Part shown: one piece after another, positions 63,976 to 64,000 of the stretch
How positions within the stretch are numbered: position 1 is the stretch's first letter
Layout: each line of letters starts with the position of its first letter
Source of the DNA: Halopseudomonas yangmingensis
GTDB taxonomy: Bacteria > Pseudomonadota > Gammaproteobacteria > Pseudomonadales > Pseudomonadaceae
Assembly: GCF_900114825.1 (NCBI RefSeq)
Contig: NZ_FOUI01000008.1
Span: 1 to 64,000 of the forward strand
Direction of reading: 5' to 3'
DNA length: 64,000 nucleotides
Made by a program: the position numbers and the translations under genes
The notes under the pieces: generated by a model
The model's input: only the letters and a program-made list of their open reading frames with translations
What the model was told of the DNA's origin: nothing
Databases searched by the model: none

Positions 63976-64000
63976 CAGACTCGGCTTCCACGTGACTTGT

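Overview
The window looks like chromosomal DNA of a pseudomonad (Gammaproteobacteria, Pseudomonadaceae). A GC-rich marine lineage such as Halopseudomonas would fit, but the genus is inference. Its backbone follows the order I know from Pseudomonas: malic enzyme, nuclease, rpmE, priA, argS, SPOR protein, hslVU, the class II (medium-chain-length) PHA cluster, ubiE-ubiJ-ubiB, hisIE, tatABC and rsmE. Further along come dtd-pip, typA-thiI-glnA-ntrBC-trmL and gshA-thioesterase-tex. I see no insertion sequence, prophage, CRISPR array or tRNA.

Layout. 1-600: the promoter and leader of a ribosomal RNA operon that runs leftward out of the window. It has four tandem, nearly identical sigma-70 promoters and a boxA. 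600-10,400: housekeeping genes (maeB, nuclease, rpmE, priA, argS, SPOR protein, hslVU, a DUF971 gene), with an intergenic nested palindrome at 9830-10018. 10,400-17,250: the PHA cluster phaC1-phaZ-phaC2-phaD, convergent with phaI-phaF and a PHA-granule protein gene. 17,400-23,340: ubiquinone, late histidine and Tat export genes plus rsmE. 23,300-32,700: an HxlR regulator divergent from a dehydrogenase/isomerase pair, a PepSY/two-component module, dtd, pip, an NnrU-type membrane protein, a three-domain lipoprotein and a VTT membrane protein. 32,800-38,600: a cell-surface block with an EstA-type autotransporter esterase, a large poly-glycine lipoprotein and an outer-membrane barrel. 38,600-46,120: a small lipoprotein gene and a five-gene metal/haem operon. 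46,150-57,900: typA, thiI, glnA, ntrBC, trmL and metE. 57,900-64,000: a repeat element, a quinone oxidoreductase, a FliL-like protein, gshA, a thioesterase and tex.

The most interesting system is the leftward operon at 39,033-45,980. It encodes a TonB-dependent receptor, a 1322-residue CobN-like protein with its own signal peptide and C-terminal membrane anchor, a TolQ/ExbB-type channel, a DUF2149 protein with an ExbD-like membrane aspartate, and HemP. A Fur-box-like sequence overlaps its promoter. No cytoplasmic AAA+ chelatase partner (CobS/CobT or ChlI/ChlD type) is present in the window. I infer a receptor plus a periplasmic chelatase or dechelatase, possibly driven by its own proton channel, acting on haem or another metal complex.

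Regulation is unusually readable. glnA has a sigma-54 promoter with two upstream NtrC-like sites. ntrB has two adjacent NtrC sites, one of them a perfect dyad. HxlR has paired dyads in the divergent gap. The rpmE terminator lies inside the signal-peptide codons of the next gene.
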